From assembly GCF_025685565.1 (NCBI RefSeq), contig NZ_JAGSYE010000002.1, positions 558,001 through 622,000 of the forward strand: a DNA stretch of 64,000 nucleotides, in the 5' to 3' direction. Positions 37,466 to 46,380 of this stretch are shown here, piece after piece; position 1 is the stretch's first letter; each line of letters opens with the position of its first letter. A model generated the notes under the pieces. The model was given only the letters and a program-made list of their open reading frames with translations. It had not been told where the DNA came from and searched no databases. Made by a program: the position numbers and the translations under genes. This DNA is from Granulicella aggregans. Lineage in GTDB: Bacteria > Acidobacteriota > Terriglobia > Terriglobales > Acidobacteriaceae.

Positions 37466-37573
37466 GTCATTCTGAACGGAGTGAAGACTCTCCATATCTT
37501 CTGTACGGGACACCCGAGGATTGTTAGCGGCACGAGCGAGATGCGGGATTCTTTGGCTGCGCCTCAGAATGAC
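37466..37573. repeat. Inverted-repeat element with gtcattctga ends (MITE-like)
   Basis: 108 bp bounded by GTCATTCTGA (37466-37475) and its exact inverse TCAGAATGAC (37564-37573). The interior is non-coding (cggagtgaagactctccat ... gcgggattctttggctgcgc). It ends 4 bp before the stop of the kinase gene. The ends and interior resemble a widespread intergenic repeat type; shorter relatives may be at 17751 and 21564. Confidence 0.6.
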
Positions 37574-37576
37574 GGA

Positions 37577-39016
37577 CTAGACACTAGCTGCTTGATGACT
37601 CCTCTGATTCAGGCGCAAGTTCTGGCTTACGGCAGGCCTGCCAAACCATCCCAGGCTCCAGCCAATCAGCCCTATGGCTAGCGCTATTAGGATGATCCCG
37701 GCTACGAGTATGGCGTTTGTAACAACGGGCGTCGACGGTTCCGGGGACAGCGAAAGTTCACTTGAGGCTTCGCGGAGTGACCCACGCTTGTCGGGAACCG
37801 ACGGCTCAACGTTGGGCAGAGGCTCTGGTTCGGCTGGAGTGGAGGGTCGGCTTGCCGCAGACATCTGCGCCGAAGTCTGGCCGCTGTAGGGAGCTACCGT
37901 GGGAAAGCTCATGCGTGCGTTGGCCGCGATACTGGAGCGGCCCGTTCGAACGCCCGAACGGCCACCGGACGGAGGTTTACTGGCTGGGTCTTCCCAGACA
38001 GTACGCACGCGCGGCGCGTCGGCGGGGCGCGGCGGGTAGTTTGGCCGGCTTGCGGGATCGCGGAGGTCGAGAGCCGCAGGGACGCCCTGAGATTCCGACG
38101 CGATGGGGAACGCTGCTTCGACCTCCTTTGGGTTCTTCATCCGCGTCAGCCAGCCGGAGCGCCGGTCCGCAAGATCCTGCAACTCTTCGCAGAGCTCGCT
38201 GGCCGTCTGGTATCTTGCAGCGGGATCCTTCTCGAGCAGCTTCAGAATTACGGCCTCAAGGTCAGCGGGAATCTCACCGTTCAGGGAGCGAATGGGCTCC
38301 GGGCCTTTTTCGGCGAGGAGCTGAACGAAGACGAGAGCGCTAGTGCTTCCCTGGAACGGGAGTTGGCCGGTGGCCATCTCGTACATGACGACGCCCAGCG
38401 AGAAGAGATCGGATCGAGCATCGAGGTCTTCGCCCTTTGCCTGCTCGGGCGACATGTAGGAGGCGGTGCCTACGGTAGCGCCCATGGTTGTGAGGTGCGC
38501 GGCGAGCTTGCGCTCTTCGCTGGCGTACTGTTCCACCTTGGCAAGACCGAAGTCCAACACCTTGGCCTGCGAGGTGCCGTTGAGCTTCTTGACGAGGAAG
38601 ATGTTGGCCGGCTTAATGTCGCGATGGACGACCCCGCGAGCGTGGGCGGCGGCCAGCGCGTCGGCGACCTCGGCGGCGTGGCGGAGGATATCTTCGGGAC
38701 GCATTGCGGATGCGCCGATGCGCGCCTTCAGCGTCTCGCCTTCGAGTAGTTCCATCACCAGGTAGGGAGCGTTATCCTGCTCGCCGATGTCGAAGATAGT
38801 GCAGATGTTGGGATGGTTTAGGCCGGAAGCTGCGCGGGCCTCGCGGAGAAAGCGCTCGCCGATTCCGGGCATGGTGAAGCGGTCGTCGATCACCTTGACG
38901 GCGACGTCGCGATGTAGGCGGGCGTCCCAGGCGCGGAAGACTTTGGCCATGCCACCGCCGCCCAGTTCACCCAGGATCTCGTATGGCCCCAACTTCTGTC
39001 CCGGTTCAGGAAACAT
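37577..39016 (-). CDS. Hanks-type serine/threonine protein kinase
   Basis: 479 residues. Kinase domain about 12-285 with the Gly loop [19 protein letters not shown] Lys, catalytic [11 protein letters not shown] (about 130-140), DFGLAK (about 155) and the activation loop ending [12 protein letters not shown] disordered Pro/Ser-rich linker (about 300-430) leads to one transmembrane helix near the C-terminus ([20 protein letters not shown]) and a short tail with no outside sensor domain. Such kinases phosphorylate cell-division, envelope or transcription proteins. The last residues abut the inverted-repeat element at 37466-37573, which may have trimmed or altered the C-terminus. Confidence 0.93.
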   Translation of the reverse strand: MFPEPGQKLGPYEILGELGGGGMAKVFRAWDARLHRDVAVKVIDDRFTMPGIGERFLREARAASGLNHPNICTIFDIGEQDNAPYLVMELLEGETLKARIGASAMRPEDILRHAAEVADALAAAHARGVVHRDIKPANIFLVKKLNGTSQAKVLDFGLAKVEQYASEERKLAAHLTTMGATVGTASYMSPEQAKGEDLDARSDLFSLGVVMYEMATGQLPFQGSTSALVFVQLLAEKGPEPIRSLNGEIPADLEAVILKLLEKDPAARYQTASELCEELQDLADRRSGWLTRMKNPKEVEAAFPIASESQGVPAALDLRDPASRPNYPPRPADAPRVRTVWEDPASKPPSGGRSGVRTGRSSIAANARMSFPTVAPYSGQTSAQMSAASRPSTPAEPEPLPNVEPSVPDKRGSLREASSELSLSPEPSTPVVTNAILVAGIILIALAIGLIGWSLGWFGRPAVSQNLRLNQRSHQAASV

Positions 39017-39081
39017 GGCGAAGCTCCATCATAACGCCTCAAGTTTCACGTTACGTTCAGGTGCGATGGGAGTTTCGGGGC

Positions 39082-39831
39082 ATGGACTCGCTCTATAATC
39101 CACGTGTGCTCTCCTCTTCCTCAAGCATCTCGAGACAGCTCCCCGGCCAGACCCTGCTCTTCGATGCGGACGACACGCTGTGGGAGAACAACATCTACTT
39201 CGAGCGGGCGATCACGAGTTTTATCTCGTATCTCGATCATCGTGTGCATACTCCGCAGGAGGTTCGCGAGCACTTGAATCACGTGGAACATGCCATGGTC
39301 GCCAGCAGCGGATATGGGCTGAAGAGCTTTCGCAAATCGCTGATCAAGTGCTTCGAGCAGCTGACCTCTTCGCCGATCACGGAGGAGAAACATCGCAGGA
39401 TTGTGAGCTTCGCGAACTCGATTGCAGAGCAGGAGATTGAACTTCTGGCCGGGGTCAGTGAGACGCTTCCGCAACTCGCTTCGCGCCATCGCTGCATCCT
39501 GGTCACTAAGGGCGACCCTGCGGAGCAGACGGACAAGCTTCGGCGTTCTGGATTGGAAGATTATTTCGTCGCCGTCGAGGTGCTTCCGGAGAAGCACCAG
39601 GAGGCCTACCTGAGTCTGAGCGCGCACCATGGCTGCGACAGTGCGACAACATGGATGATCGGGAACAGTCCGCGGTCGGACATCAATCCCGCACTGGCGG
39701 CAGGACTGCACGCGATCTTCATCCCGCACGACTTTACCTGGGTGCTGGAGCACGAGATCGTCAACCAGCCCAAAGCTGGTCAGCACTTGCTGGAGCTTGG
39801 AGGCTTCGCGGAGCTTGGGCAGATCTTTTAG
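39082..39831 (+). CDS. HAD-superfamily phosphatase
   Basis: 249 residues from ATG 39082 (a frame to 38983 lies inside the kinase gene's 5' region). HAD motif I is LLFDADDTLWENNIYF, motif II VTKGDPAEQTDKL, and motif III/IV TTWMIGNSPRSDINPALAAG. The helical cap (about 40-120) follows motif I, a type I cap as in the YjjG/phosphoglycolate group. The substrate is probably a small phosphomonoester. Divergent from the kinase gene, with 65 bp between starts. A hairpin (ggggctacagctcccc, about 39851) follows. Confidence 0.85.
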   Translation: MDSLYNPRVLSSSSSISRQLPGQTLLFDADDTLWENNIYFERAITSFISYLDHRVHTPQEVREHLNHVEHAMVASSGYGLKSFRKSLIKCFEQLTSSPITEEKHRRIVSFANSIAEQEIELLAGVSETLPQLASRHRCILVTKGDPAEQTDKLRRSGLEDYFVAVEVLPEKHQEAYLSLSAHHGCDSATTWMIGNSPRSDINPALAAGLHAIFIPHDFTWVLEHEIVNQPKAGQHLLELGGFAELGQIF

Positions 39832-40000
39832 GGCGAGCAATCCGGGGCTACAGCTCCCCGCTACTCCTAAACCTCTGAAACCGGAGTTCTTCAACAGCTT
39901 CCTTGAGATGCGGCATCTCCACGGAGGGGCGCAGGGGTGCTACACTAACACTCGTGATGCACACCGCTCTCGATTGCAGCCTCCCGGCTGACGAGATCAT

Positions 40001-40085
40001 GCGGAGGTGGCGAAATTGGCAGACGCACTAGCTTGAGGTGCTAGCGCCGCAAGGCATAGGGGTTCAAGTCCCCTCCTCCGCACCA
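40001..40085 (+). tRNA. tRNA-Leu (anticodon GAG)
   Basis: Acceptor GCGGAGG pairs with CCTCCGC, with discriminator A and encoded CCA (40083-40085). The anticodon stem CTAGC/GCTAG encloses loop TTGAGGT, giving anticodon GAG (reads CUU/CUC). A long variable arm (gcgccgcaaggcat) and the T-loop GGTTCAAGTCC confirm a class II leucine tRNA. Confidence 0.96.
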
Positions 40086-40119
40086 CTCCTTTTTCCTCTT
40101 CAAAGATGAAGCAAAGAGC

Positions 40120-40144
40120 AAGGCCAGCCCTAAGCGCTGGCCTT
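40120..40144 (+). terminator. Intrinsic terminator of tRNA-Leu(GAG)
   Basis: AAGGCCAGC and GCTGGCCTT form a 9-bp perfect stem with a 7-nt loop, followed by TTCT. It lies 35 bases after the tRNA 3' end. Confidence 0.75.
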
Positions 40145-40343
40145 TTCTATTGCCGCCTTTCTGCGATTCCTCTCCGATACAACTTACGTTTGTTCCGGCG
40201 TTTACCGAATCAAGGAATCACTGGAATGGGCCGATCATGCACAGAAGAGGCATAGGAGCGGTTGGCCTATCAGAGTGCTCCAAAACAGGTCACGCGACCG
40301 TTGGAACCAGCCATCACAACACCGGGGACAAGATGGGGTCACG

Positions 40344-41705
40344 ATGAGCATCCGCCGATTTCTGAGACGTGACGACGGTCAGACCACCGTGTTTTTCGGC
40401 GTCATGATCACCGTCATCATCGCTTTGGTCGGACTTTCGGTGGATGTCGGGAACCTCTGCTTCACCGAGAACAAGCTGCACACGGCGGCTGAGGCAGCCG
40501 CGCTCTCGGGGGCGCTGGAGATCGGTTCCTGCCTGGGGGTGAGCAACTGCAGCGCCATGCAGACGGCAGCTACCTCAGCGCTAGCTGAGAACGGATATAC
40601 CGGCAGCACGCTGGTGACCAACTGCGGCTCGACTTCCAATACGGCGCTGACACTTCTCTTGAACAATCCGCCGTGCTACCGGGGTTCCGCCGATCCGAAC
40701 CAGGGTAAAACAAAGTATGTCGAGGCCGTTGTTTCCATGCCGGTGCCAACCTATTTTGTTCGGCTGATCGGTTACACCACGGTGCTGCTCACGGCCCGGG
40801 CGGAGTCGGTGCGAACCTCCAACCCGAACTGCATCTATGCGCTCGACCAGAGCAGCGCCAACGCGATCACGGTCGCCGTGCTGGCGTCGCTCACGGCGAC
40901 GTGCGGCGTTGTGGATGAGTCGAACTCCTCGGGTGCCTTCGGCTGCGCCTTGTTTGCAGCGGTCTCCGTCCCCAATCTGAAGATCACAGGAGGGATACAA
41001 AATCTTCTCTGCAGCGTCAGTCCTACACCTCGGACCTCAGTTCCTGTTCCCAACCCCGCCGATCCGCTTTCCACCCTTCCCAAGCCGACCGTGCTCTCTT
41101 GCGGGGCGAGCCTGCTATCGCCCTACCATGGCGCGGCCGGTCCGCTGGTCATCGTGGGAAACGCTGTGCTCTATCCGGATGCCGCGTATTGCGGAGGGAT
41201 TACCGTCGGGCCACTGGCAAATGTGACCTTCATGCCTGGAACGTACGTGATTCGCTCGGTTGGCCCGCTAGGAGGCATCACTTTCAGTCTTCTCTCAACG
41301 GTCACCGGCACCGGCGTCACCTTCTACAACTACGGCCCCAACGGGGGTATCAACTTTGTGGCGTCGTCGATCACGCTCGGCCATCTGACACTTACCGCAC
41401 CGACGTCGGGCACCTATGCCGGCATCCTCTTCTTTCAGGACCCGGGAGATACCGCGGCCGCGATCATTGTGGCGAACTCTTCCCTCAACACAACGCTGAC
41501 AGGAGCCTACTACCTGCCTACAGCGACGGTGACTTGCGCGGTGAGCGGCTCCTCGACGTACAACATTATCGTGGCGAAGGACATCAACTTTGCGGCCCTC
41601 AGTTTTCCGCTAGGGACCTTCGGCACAACTTCGGTTACAAACGACTATTCGTCGCTTGCGAATGGATCTCCTCTTGCCGGCGGAGGTTCGGCCTTAGTCC
41701 AATGA
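40344..41705 (+). CDS. TadG-like pilus-assembly/secreted protein
   Basis: 453 residues from ATG 40344. The N-terminus is the TadE/G anchor: RRDDGQTTVFFGVMITVIIA and LVGLSVDVGNLCFTENKLHT, i.e. a polar start, one transmembrane helix and an Ala-rich heptad (AAEAAALSGALEIGS). The long extracytoplasmic part is rich in Thr, Gly, Ser and Val with paired Cys (SCLGVSNC, CGVVDESNSSGAFGC), and ends in a beta-rich stretch. TadG-like proteins assist Flp pili or form part of a secretion machine. The stop overlaps the next start (ATGA). No TadA/B/C ATPase genes are nearby. Confidence 0.82.
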   Translation: MSIRRFLRRDDGQTTVFFGVMITVIIALVGLSVDVGNLCFTENKLHTAAEAAALSGALEIGSCLGVSNCSAMQTAATSALAENGYTGSTLVTNCGSTSNTALTLLLNNPPCYRGSADPNQGKTKYVEAVVSMPVPTYFVRLIGYTTVLLTARAESVRTSNPNCIYALDQSSANAITVAVLASLTATCGVVDESNSSGAFGCALFAAVSVPNLKITGGIQNLLCSVSPTPRTSVPVPNPADPLSTLPKPTVLSCGASLLSPYHGAAGPLVIVGNAVLYPDAAYCGGITVGPLANVTFMPGTYVIRSVGPLGGITFSLLSTVTGTGVTFYNYGPNGGINFVASSITLGHLTLTAPTSGTYAGILFFQDPGDTAAAIIVANSSLNTTLTGAYYLPTATVTCAVSGSSTYNIIVAKDINFAALSFPLGTFGTTSVTNDYSSLANGSPLAGGGSALVQ

Positions 41706-42199
41706 ATGGTACGGGGTGCTCTGGGAACGAGAGGACCATTCTGGACGGTCTTTGCCGGAGGTTGGCACGTCTCCGCGTGGACGACGGCGCGTCGAGCCTG
41801 ATCGAATGCGCGCTCTTTCTGCCGATGGTTCTCGTGCTTCTGCTTGGTTCCGTCGACTTCGGCAGAGCGTTCTACGTCAACCTTGAGGTTGAAGCGGCAG
41901 CCGAGGCCGGAGCGCTCTATGGCGTGCAGAATCCGAGCGACACCAGCGGGATGCAGGCTGCGGCCGCCCTGGACGCTCCAGACATCAACTTGCTCTCCTC
42001 CACGGCAACCTATGGAACCGAGTGCTCTGACGGCACCATGATCACGCCAGCGAATTCGGCTGTGCCGAGTTGCAGTGTGAACGCCGTGACCTACGTCGAG
42101 GTGACGACGAGCATGACCTACAAGCCCTACTTCACCTATCCCGGCATGGGAGCGACGTGGAGCCTGGCCAGCAAGGTGCACCTGCGGACAACGCAATGA
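41702..42199 (+). CDS. TadE-like pseudopilin
   Basis: 165 residues from ATG 41702, overlapping the preceding stop by 4 bp. The long upstream continuation of this frame is a shadow of the TadG-like gene. The hallmark segment is SSLIECALFLPMVLVLLLGS then VDFGRAFYVNLEVEAAAEAG: Glu at position 5 of a hydrophobic run, as in TadE/pilin-like proteins. The rest is a Thr/Ser-rich domain with paired Cys (TECSDGTM, PSCSVNAV). Probably a membrane-anchored minor pseudopilin acting with its two coupled neighbours. Confidence 0.84.
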   Translation: MNGTGCSGNERTILDGLCRRLARLRVDDGASSLIECALFLPMVLVLLLGSVDFGRAFYVNLEVEAAAEAGALYGVQNPSDTSGMQAAAALDAPDINLLSSTATYGTECSDGTMITPANSAVPSCSVNAVTYVEVTTSMTYKPYFTYPGMGATWSLASKVHLRTTQ

Positions 42200-42714
42200 A
42201 TCGGCGGGCTCTAAACGACGACGGAAGAAACGCCTTCCGGAGGCTTGGGGCGGAAGAAGACGGCGTGACGATCATCGAGACCGCGATCGTCGTGATCTCC
42301 ATGCTTCTGCTAATGACCGGCGTGATCGACTTCTCCCGGGCTCTGTATGCCGACATCTACATCGGGTATGTGGCGCACTCCGCGACACGGTACGCCATGG
42401 TGCGCGGGAGCACGTTTTCCGGGACCTCGTGTACCACCACGGCGACGCAGAACTGTGATGCGACCGCAAGCGACATCGTGACCTACGCCAAGGCCTCCGC
42501 GCCGTCGGGGATCGCGACGGGCACGGACATGACGATTACTCCGACCTGGCCTGGGACAGGGCCGAATGGATCCTGCACGACCACCAACGGAACGAACAGT
42601 CCCGGCTGCATCGTGAAGGTGCAGGTAAGCTATAACTTCCGCTTTGCTCTTCCGTTTGTCTCAAACAGCGTGCTGGTCCTAAAGAGCGCCTCTTCGGTAA
42701 CGATCGTCGAGTAG
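42196..42714 (+). CDS. TadE-like pseudopilin (second copy)
   Basis: 172 residues from ATG 42196, again overlapping the previous stop (ATGA). Anchor: EDGVTIIETAIVVISMLLLM then TGVIDFSRALYADIYIGYVA, with the E-T-A/x5 pattern of TadE. Its outer domain has three Cys (TSCTTTATQNC, SCTTTNGTNSPGC). It is diverged from the preceding TadE-like protein but shares architecture, suggesting an old duplication. It closes the three-gene coupled unit 40344-42714. Confidence 0.84.
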   Translation: MNRRALNDDGRNAFRRLGAEEDGVTIIETAIVVISMLLLMTGVIDFSRALYADIYIGYVAHSATRYAMVRGSTFSGTSCTTTATQNCDATASDIVTYAKASAPSGIATGTDMTITPTWPGTGPNGSCTTTNGTNSPGCIVKVQVSYNFRFALPFVSNSVLVLKSASSVTIVE

Positions 42715-42819
42715 CAGCGAACTTCTCGCTCTTGGACAGAATTCTCCTGGTTAAAGACCTCATTGACCAAGAACGAATTGACCTGCTCGGGTCTCCTTCA
42801 GTATCGTTGGCAGGCGTAT

Positions 42820-42843
42820 GCTGGATTAATCGATTTAGCCAGC
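42820..42843. promoter_or_regulatory. LacI-family-type operator upstream of xylA
   Basis: GCTGGATTAATCGATT followed by TAGCCAGC is a 24-bp near-palindrome (20 of 24 positions symmetric) with a central CG, the look of LacI/GalR-type operators. It lies about 76 bp before the xylA ATG. No repressor gene is adjacent in this window. Expected effect: sugar-controlled repression of xylA. Confidence 0.5.
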
Positions 42844-42919
42844 CAGTCAGAAAGTCATCCCAGAGATTTAAGATTCAACCTGAGTGGTATCCACCTGATT
42901 TACGAATGAGGAGAAGATC

Positions 42920-44251
42920 ATGTCGAACTCTGTATTCAGCAGCTTCGAGACGGTAAAGTTTGAAGGCGCTGACTCCAGCAATCCGCTCGCCTACCGCTTC
43001 TACGACGCGGAACGAGTTGTCATGGGTAAGCCGCTCAAAGACCATCTCCGCTTTGCCGTCGCGTACTGGCACTCGCTGGCAATGACTGGGAGCGACCCTT
43101 TCGGCGGCCCGACGATCAACCGCCCGTGGATGGCGGCTGGCGATCCGATCGCGCAGGCGAAGGTGAAGGCGGACGCGGCGTTCGATCTCTTCCGTGTGCT
43201 CGATCTGCCGTTCTATTGCTTCCATGACGCCGACATGGCGCCTGCAGGCGAGACGCTGGCCGATACGCTGAAGAACTTTCACACCATGGCCGACTACCTC
43301 GACGAGAAGATGCAGAGCTCGAAGACGAAGCTGCTATGGGGCACGGCAAATCTCTTCTCCGCCCCGAAGTTTATGGCGGGAGCCTCGACCAATCCTGACC
43401 CTGAGGTCTTCGCATGGTGCGCCACGACGATCAAGCACTGTATGGATGTGACGAAGCAGCTTGGCGGATCGAACTACGTCCTGTGGGGCGGTCGCGAGGG
43501 CTACGAGACGCTGCTGAACACGAATATGAAGCAGGAGCTCGACCAGATGGGCCGAATGCTCTCGCTGGTGGTCGAGTACAAGCATAAGATCGGGTTCGAC
43601 GGTCAGATCCTGATCGAGCCGAAGCCGAAGGAGCCCACCTCGCATCAGTACGATTTTGACGCGGCGACGGTTTACGGATTCCTGAAGGCTTATGGGCTGG
43701 AGAAGGAGGTTCGCGTAAACCTTGAGGCGAACCACGCCACGCTGGCAGGCCACAGCTTCGAGCACGAGATCGCGACCGCCTCAGCGTTTGGCATCCTGGG
43801 GTCTCTGGACATCAACCGCGGGGACGCGCTGTTGGGTTGGGACACCGACCAGTTCCCCAACGACCTGTGGACGATGACGATGTCGATGTACCACGTCATC
43901 AAGGCCGGCGGCCTGGGCAAGGGCGGATGCAACTTCGACGCGAAGGTGCGCCGCCAGAGCTTCACGGCGGAGGACATGATCCACGCCCACGTCGGAGGTG
44001 CGGACCTCTGCGCTCGGGCGTTCCTGACGGCGGCCAAGCTGATCGAGGACGGCAAGTACGACGCGATCCTCACCGAGCGCTACGCGGGCTGGCAGCAGCC
44101 GGAGGCACAGGCCATGTTCAGCGGGAAGTGGTCGCTCGACGAGATTGCGGGCTGGGCAGAGAAGGAAGCGATCAACCCGCAGCCTCGCTCCGGCAAGCAG
44201 GAGCAGATCGAGAACCTGTTGATGCGGAGCATCTACACAGACAAGATCTAA
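42920..44251 (+). CDS. xylA: Xylose isomerase
   Basis: 443-residue metal-dependent enzyme interconverting D-xylose and D-xylulose. The catalytic His/Asp segment FHDADMAP (about 101-108), metal ligands around 'ILIEPKPKEPTSHQYDFDAA' and VNLEANHATLAGHSFEHEIA, and the later INRGDALLGWDTDQFPND are all intact. Length and the long N-terminus mark the class II type. GAGGAGA sits eight bases before the ATG. A LacI-type palindrome is upstream and a terminator downstream. xylB and transport genes are not adjacent, so it is a single-gene unit here. Confidence 0.97.
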   Translation: MSNSVFSSFETVKFEGADSSNPLAYRFYDAERVVMGKPLKDHLRFAVAYWHSLAMTGSDPFGGPTINRPWMAAGDPIAQAKVKADAAFDLFRVLDLPFYCFHDADMAPAGETLADTLKNFHTMADYLDEKMQSSKTKLLWGTANLFSAPKFMAGASTNPDPEVFAWCATTIKHCMDVTKQLGGSNYVLWGGREGYETLLNTNMKQELDQMGRMLSLVVEYKHKIGFDGQILIEPKPKEPTSHQYDFDAATVYGFLKAYGLEKEVRVNLEANHATLAGHSFEHEIATASAFGILGSLDINRGDALLGWDTDQFPNDLWTMTMSMYHVIKAGGLGKGGCNFDAKVRRQSFTAEDMIHAHVGGADLCARAFLTAAKLIEDGKYDAILTERYAGWQQPEAQAMFSGKWSLDEIAGWAEKEAINPQPRSGKQEQIENLLMRSIYTDKI

Positions 44252-44276
44252 CTACATCGACTCCCAACATAAACAG

Positions 44277-44309
44277 GCGGCGTCTCCGCTCATCAAAGCG
44301 AGACGCCGC
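44277..44309 (+). terminator. xylA terminator
   Basis: GCGGCGTCTCCGCT pairs with AGCGAGACGCCGC except for one bulged C, then GTTTTGTTTT follows. It lies 26 bases after the xylA stop, an ordinary intrinsic terminator. Confidence 0.85.
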
Positions 44310-44399
44310 GTTTTGTTTTGCGAAAGGTCCTAAAACGGTCCCTAACGAAACAGCGGGCCCAGACGATGAGCAGATAGAAGCCATAATTCACTGATTCTA

Positions 44400-44420
44400 T
44401 GGTGCCCGGAGGGGGACTTG
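44400..44420. repeat. Left att-like direct repeat (copy of tRNA-Leu 3' end)
   Basis: Identical over 21 bp to 46765-46785, then diverges at once on both sides (preceding base a versus t; following ttcttc versus aacccc). It has no tRNA body attached. Probable attachment-site scar. Confidence 0.7.
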
Positions 44421-44800
44421 TTCTTCAGCCCCTTATTGATGGATCGTAAGTTACTGATTCTGCGTTGCGCCAAACACGGTCAAAATGCCAGAAACGCATG
44501 CCGTGGGCACAATCCGGGCACGCGACGTTCCATTTGGCACGACGTTCCAGGAAAGATGTTCGCGGGAAAGAGTCGGTTTCATATCTGTTTCACATGAACC
44601 CCGCCACCAGAGCGTCAGGAGCGCCATACGCGCGATTTGGTCGTGGCGGCTAGGGTGGTAGCAGTGAGCTTCAAAAGGCTTCTGTCGGCGCTGATTATGA
44701 AGAATAAACCGCCTTCAAAAAGTCGATGGCAGATGGTGTCGTAGTCGTCGCCAGCGAAGAAACTGAAAACTACGTAACACGGTGAGTCTGCTTAGTCTGA
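44421..44800. other. 380-bp gene-poor stretch inside the island
   Basis: A plus-strand frame from ATG 44485 (about 61 codons) and an overlapping one at 44465 lack ribosome sites and family look. The minus strand is broken by stops. No integrase remnant could be recognised by eye. Otherwise I see nothing in it. Confidence 0.4.
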
Positions 44801-45133
44801 TCAATCTATAGTTTTATGGCGTTTGAGCCGTCCGTCTAGGTCAGCGGTTTCCCGGCACGCCTTCAGGAGATCATCGCCAGTCCTAGCAGTTCGAAGGGCG
44901 GCACGGATGACCATGCTGTCTGTAACGCGAAGCCCCTGACCTAACAGCCAAGCAACAAGCTCTCGAACGATGCGCCGATCCTCTTCGTGGAACCAAAATT
45001 GAGTGGCTTTGCCGATTCTACGTTTCGATTTGGCCGCTGACGCTTCGAACCTTGTCCCCGGTGGTTTCTGCGGGTCGGGTGCAACGGTTACGGTTGCCTT
45101 TGGCGGCAACTTGCGTTGAAGCGCTGCGACCAA
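44801..45133 (-). CDS. Island-encoded small basic protein, possibly DNA-binding
   Basis: 110 residues starting with TTG 45133 behind AAGGGC. A basic, Pro-rich N-terminus (KLPPKATVTVAPDPQKPPGT, KSKRRIGKATQFWF) is followed by helices EEDRRIVRELVAWLLGQGLR and VTDSMVIRAALRTARTGDDL. The second half looks like the helix-turn-helix or ribbon-helix-helix part of small element-borne regulators or mobilisation accessory proteins; this is a guess from pattern, not a recognised family. It sits inside the att-flanked island. Confidence 0.5.
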   Translation of the reverse strand: MVAALQRKLPPKATVTVAPDPQKPPGTRFEASAAKSKRRIGKATQFWFHEEDRRIVRELVAWLLGQGLRVTDSMVIRAALRTARTGDDLLKACRETADLDGRLKRHKTID

Positions 45134-45305
45134 GCTAGCCCTTTATGGCGAATCGCCAGCCCAGTGGCGGTGTGTATAATCTCGGCATCCATATTTCTGG
45201 CCCGATTATCGTTGCAAATCCAGCGCAACTTGAGAGAGGGAAGACTGTTCTCGATAACGCTAGATAGGCCTTTTGGAAATCAGGTTGATCTTGAGGTTTG
45301 TAAGA

Positions 45306-46286
45306 ATGACGGCGAATTCGAAAGCCAAAACAACCATTTTTGCGGGTGTCCTTCTCCTCGGCAACGCTGTTCCAACTGTGGCCCGGGCACAGTACAGCCC
45401 ACCACTCATGCAAGTAAGAAATCCGGATTCTAGTCTTGTTGTTGTGGCGAAACCTATGAACGGTTCATATGCCTTGTTTGACACCAAACATCCGCAAGAA
45501 TGCATTGGCACCTTTAATCCTCGCGCGTTCCTCGACGGTAAGGACACATTAACGCCTGCAGGTCTCAGCAATGCCGCCGAACTGCAAAAATTAAATGATG
45601 CTTCGCCGCAAGCTCCTAATGGCCAACACATGCTTCAAATGACGCTTTACAAGGGTCCGGCAGTGCAAGTGGGTGTTTGTAACATCGGTCAATTCTCGGC
45701 AAATTCTGCCGCTACAGCCCAGCAGACTACAGCACCTCCCGCCACGGGGCAGCAAGCTTACGCAGACCAAATGAACGCGGCGATGAATACAGTCAGAATC
45801 ATGAGCTACAAGATTACTAAAGCTGATGAAAAGAATTTGCAGATCGAAATTTCCGACTCGCTTAATAGGACCTACACAATGAAGATCGAGCCCGCGAGCA
45901 CGCTATCAGCGATGGGAAGCTCAATGCGCAACAGCGCGCGTGGTGTCAGCGATGGCAATCTCGGAAGCTGGAAAGGCAAGTCGATCAAGGTGAGTATCGG
46001 CGGCTCGTTTGCGGAAATGTTCAACGGAGATGGCACCCGCCAAGTCCAAAGCGAAAAGGGCTTGGGTTCGGGGTCGGTGACTGCCACTATGAGGAACTGG
46101 AACGAAAGCGATATGAAGAAAATGTTTGGTGAAGCAATCAATAGGATGCCGACTGCTATCTGGGTACCTGTCGCTCAGACCCTTGAAACGAAGGTCTTAG
46201 TTCCAGCATCTGCCCCGGTGGGGGTTGGTGGCCAATCAGAGGTCGTCCAGCCAGCAGCTGCGGCAACGGGGCCTCAACCGCAGTAA
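45306..46286 (+). CDS. Island-encoded secreted protein, function unknown
   Basis: 326 residues from ATG 45306 (a frame to 45273 is possible). Signal peptide KTTIFAGVLLLGNAVPTVARA. The mature N-terminus has strands with two Cys (KHPQECIGTF, VGVCNIGQF), then a Gln/Thr/Ala linker (TAQQTTAPPATGQQAY), a helical/Met-rich middle (NAAMNTVRIMSYKITKADEK) and a Pro/Ala-rich tail. No enzyme motif or family is recognised. Codon use is more AT-tolerant than in neighbouring genes, consistent with recent transfer. It is the largest gene in the island. Confidence 0.65.
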   Translation: MTANSKAKTTIFAGVLLLGNAVPTVARAQYSPPLMQVRNPDSSLVVVAKPMNGSYALFDTKHPQECIGTFNPRAFLDGKDTLTPAGLSNAAELQKLNDASPQAPNGQHMLQMTLYKGPAVQVGVCNIGQFSANSAATAQQTTAPPATGQQAYADQMNAAMNTVRIMSYKITKADEKNLQIEISDSLNRTYTMKIEPASTLSAMGSSMRNSARGVSDGNLGSWKGKSIKVSIGGSFAEMFNGDGTRQVQSEKGLGSGSVTATMRNWNESDMKKMFGEAINRMPTAIWVPVAQTLETKVLVPASAPVGVGGQSEVVQPAAAATGPQPQ

Positions 46287-46380
46287 AGCGGCTGACACGA
46301 CAAGAACCGCGCAACCTTCGACACTACGGCCTCTTTTGTCGAGAGTGTCTGTTTTTAGGCTGCAACTCGGCGGCTGTGGG

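Noticed and set aside
41099..41701. Long N-terminal extension of the first TadE-like frame
   Set aside because: Runs in another frame inside the TadG-like gene; the ATG at 41702 with ATGA coupling is the real start.
44485..44670. Possible 61-residue gene in the island
   Set aside because: No ribosome site or motif; overlapping frames are equally open.
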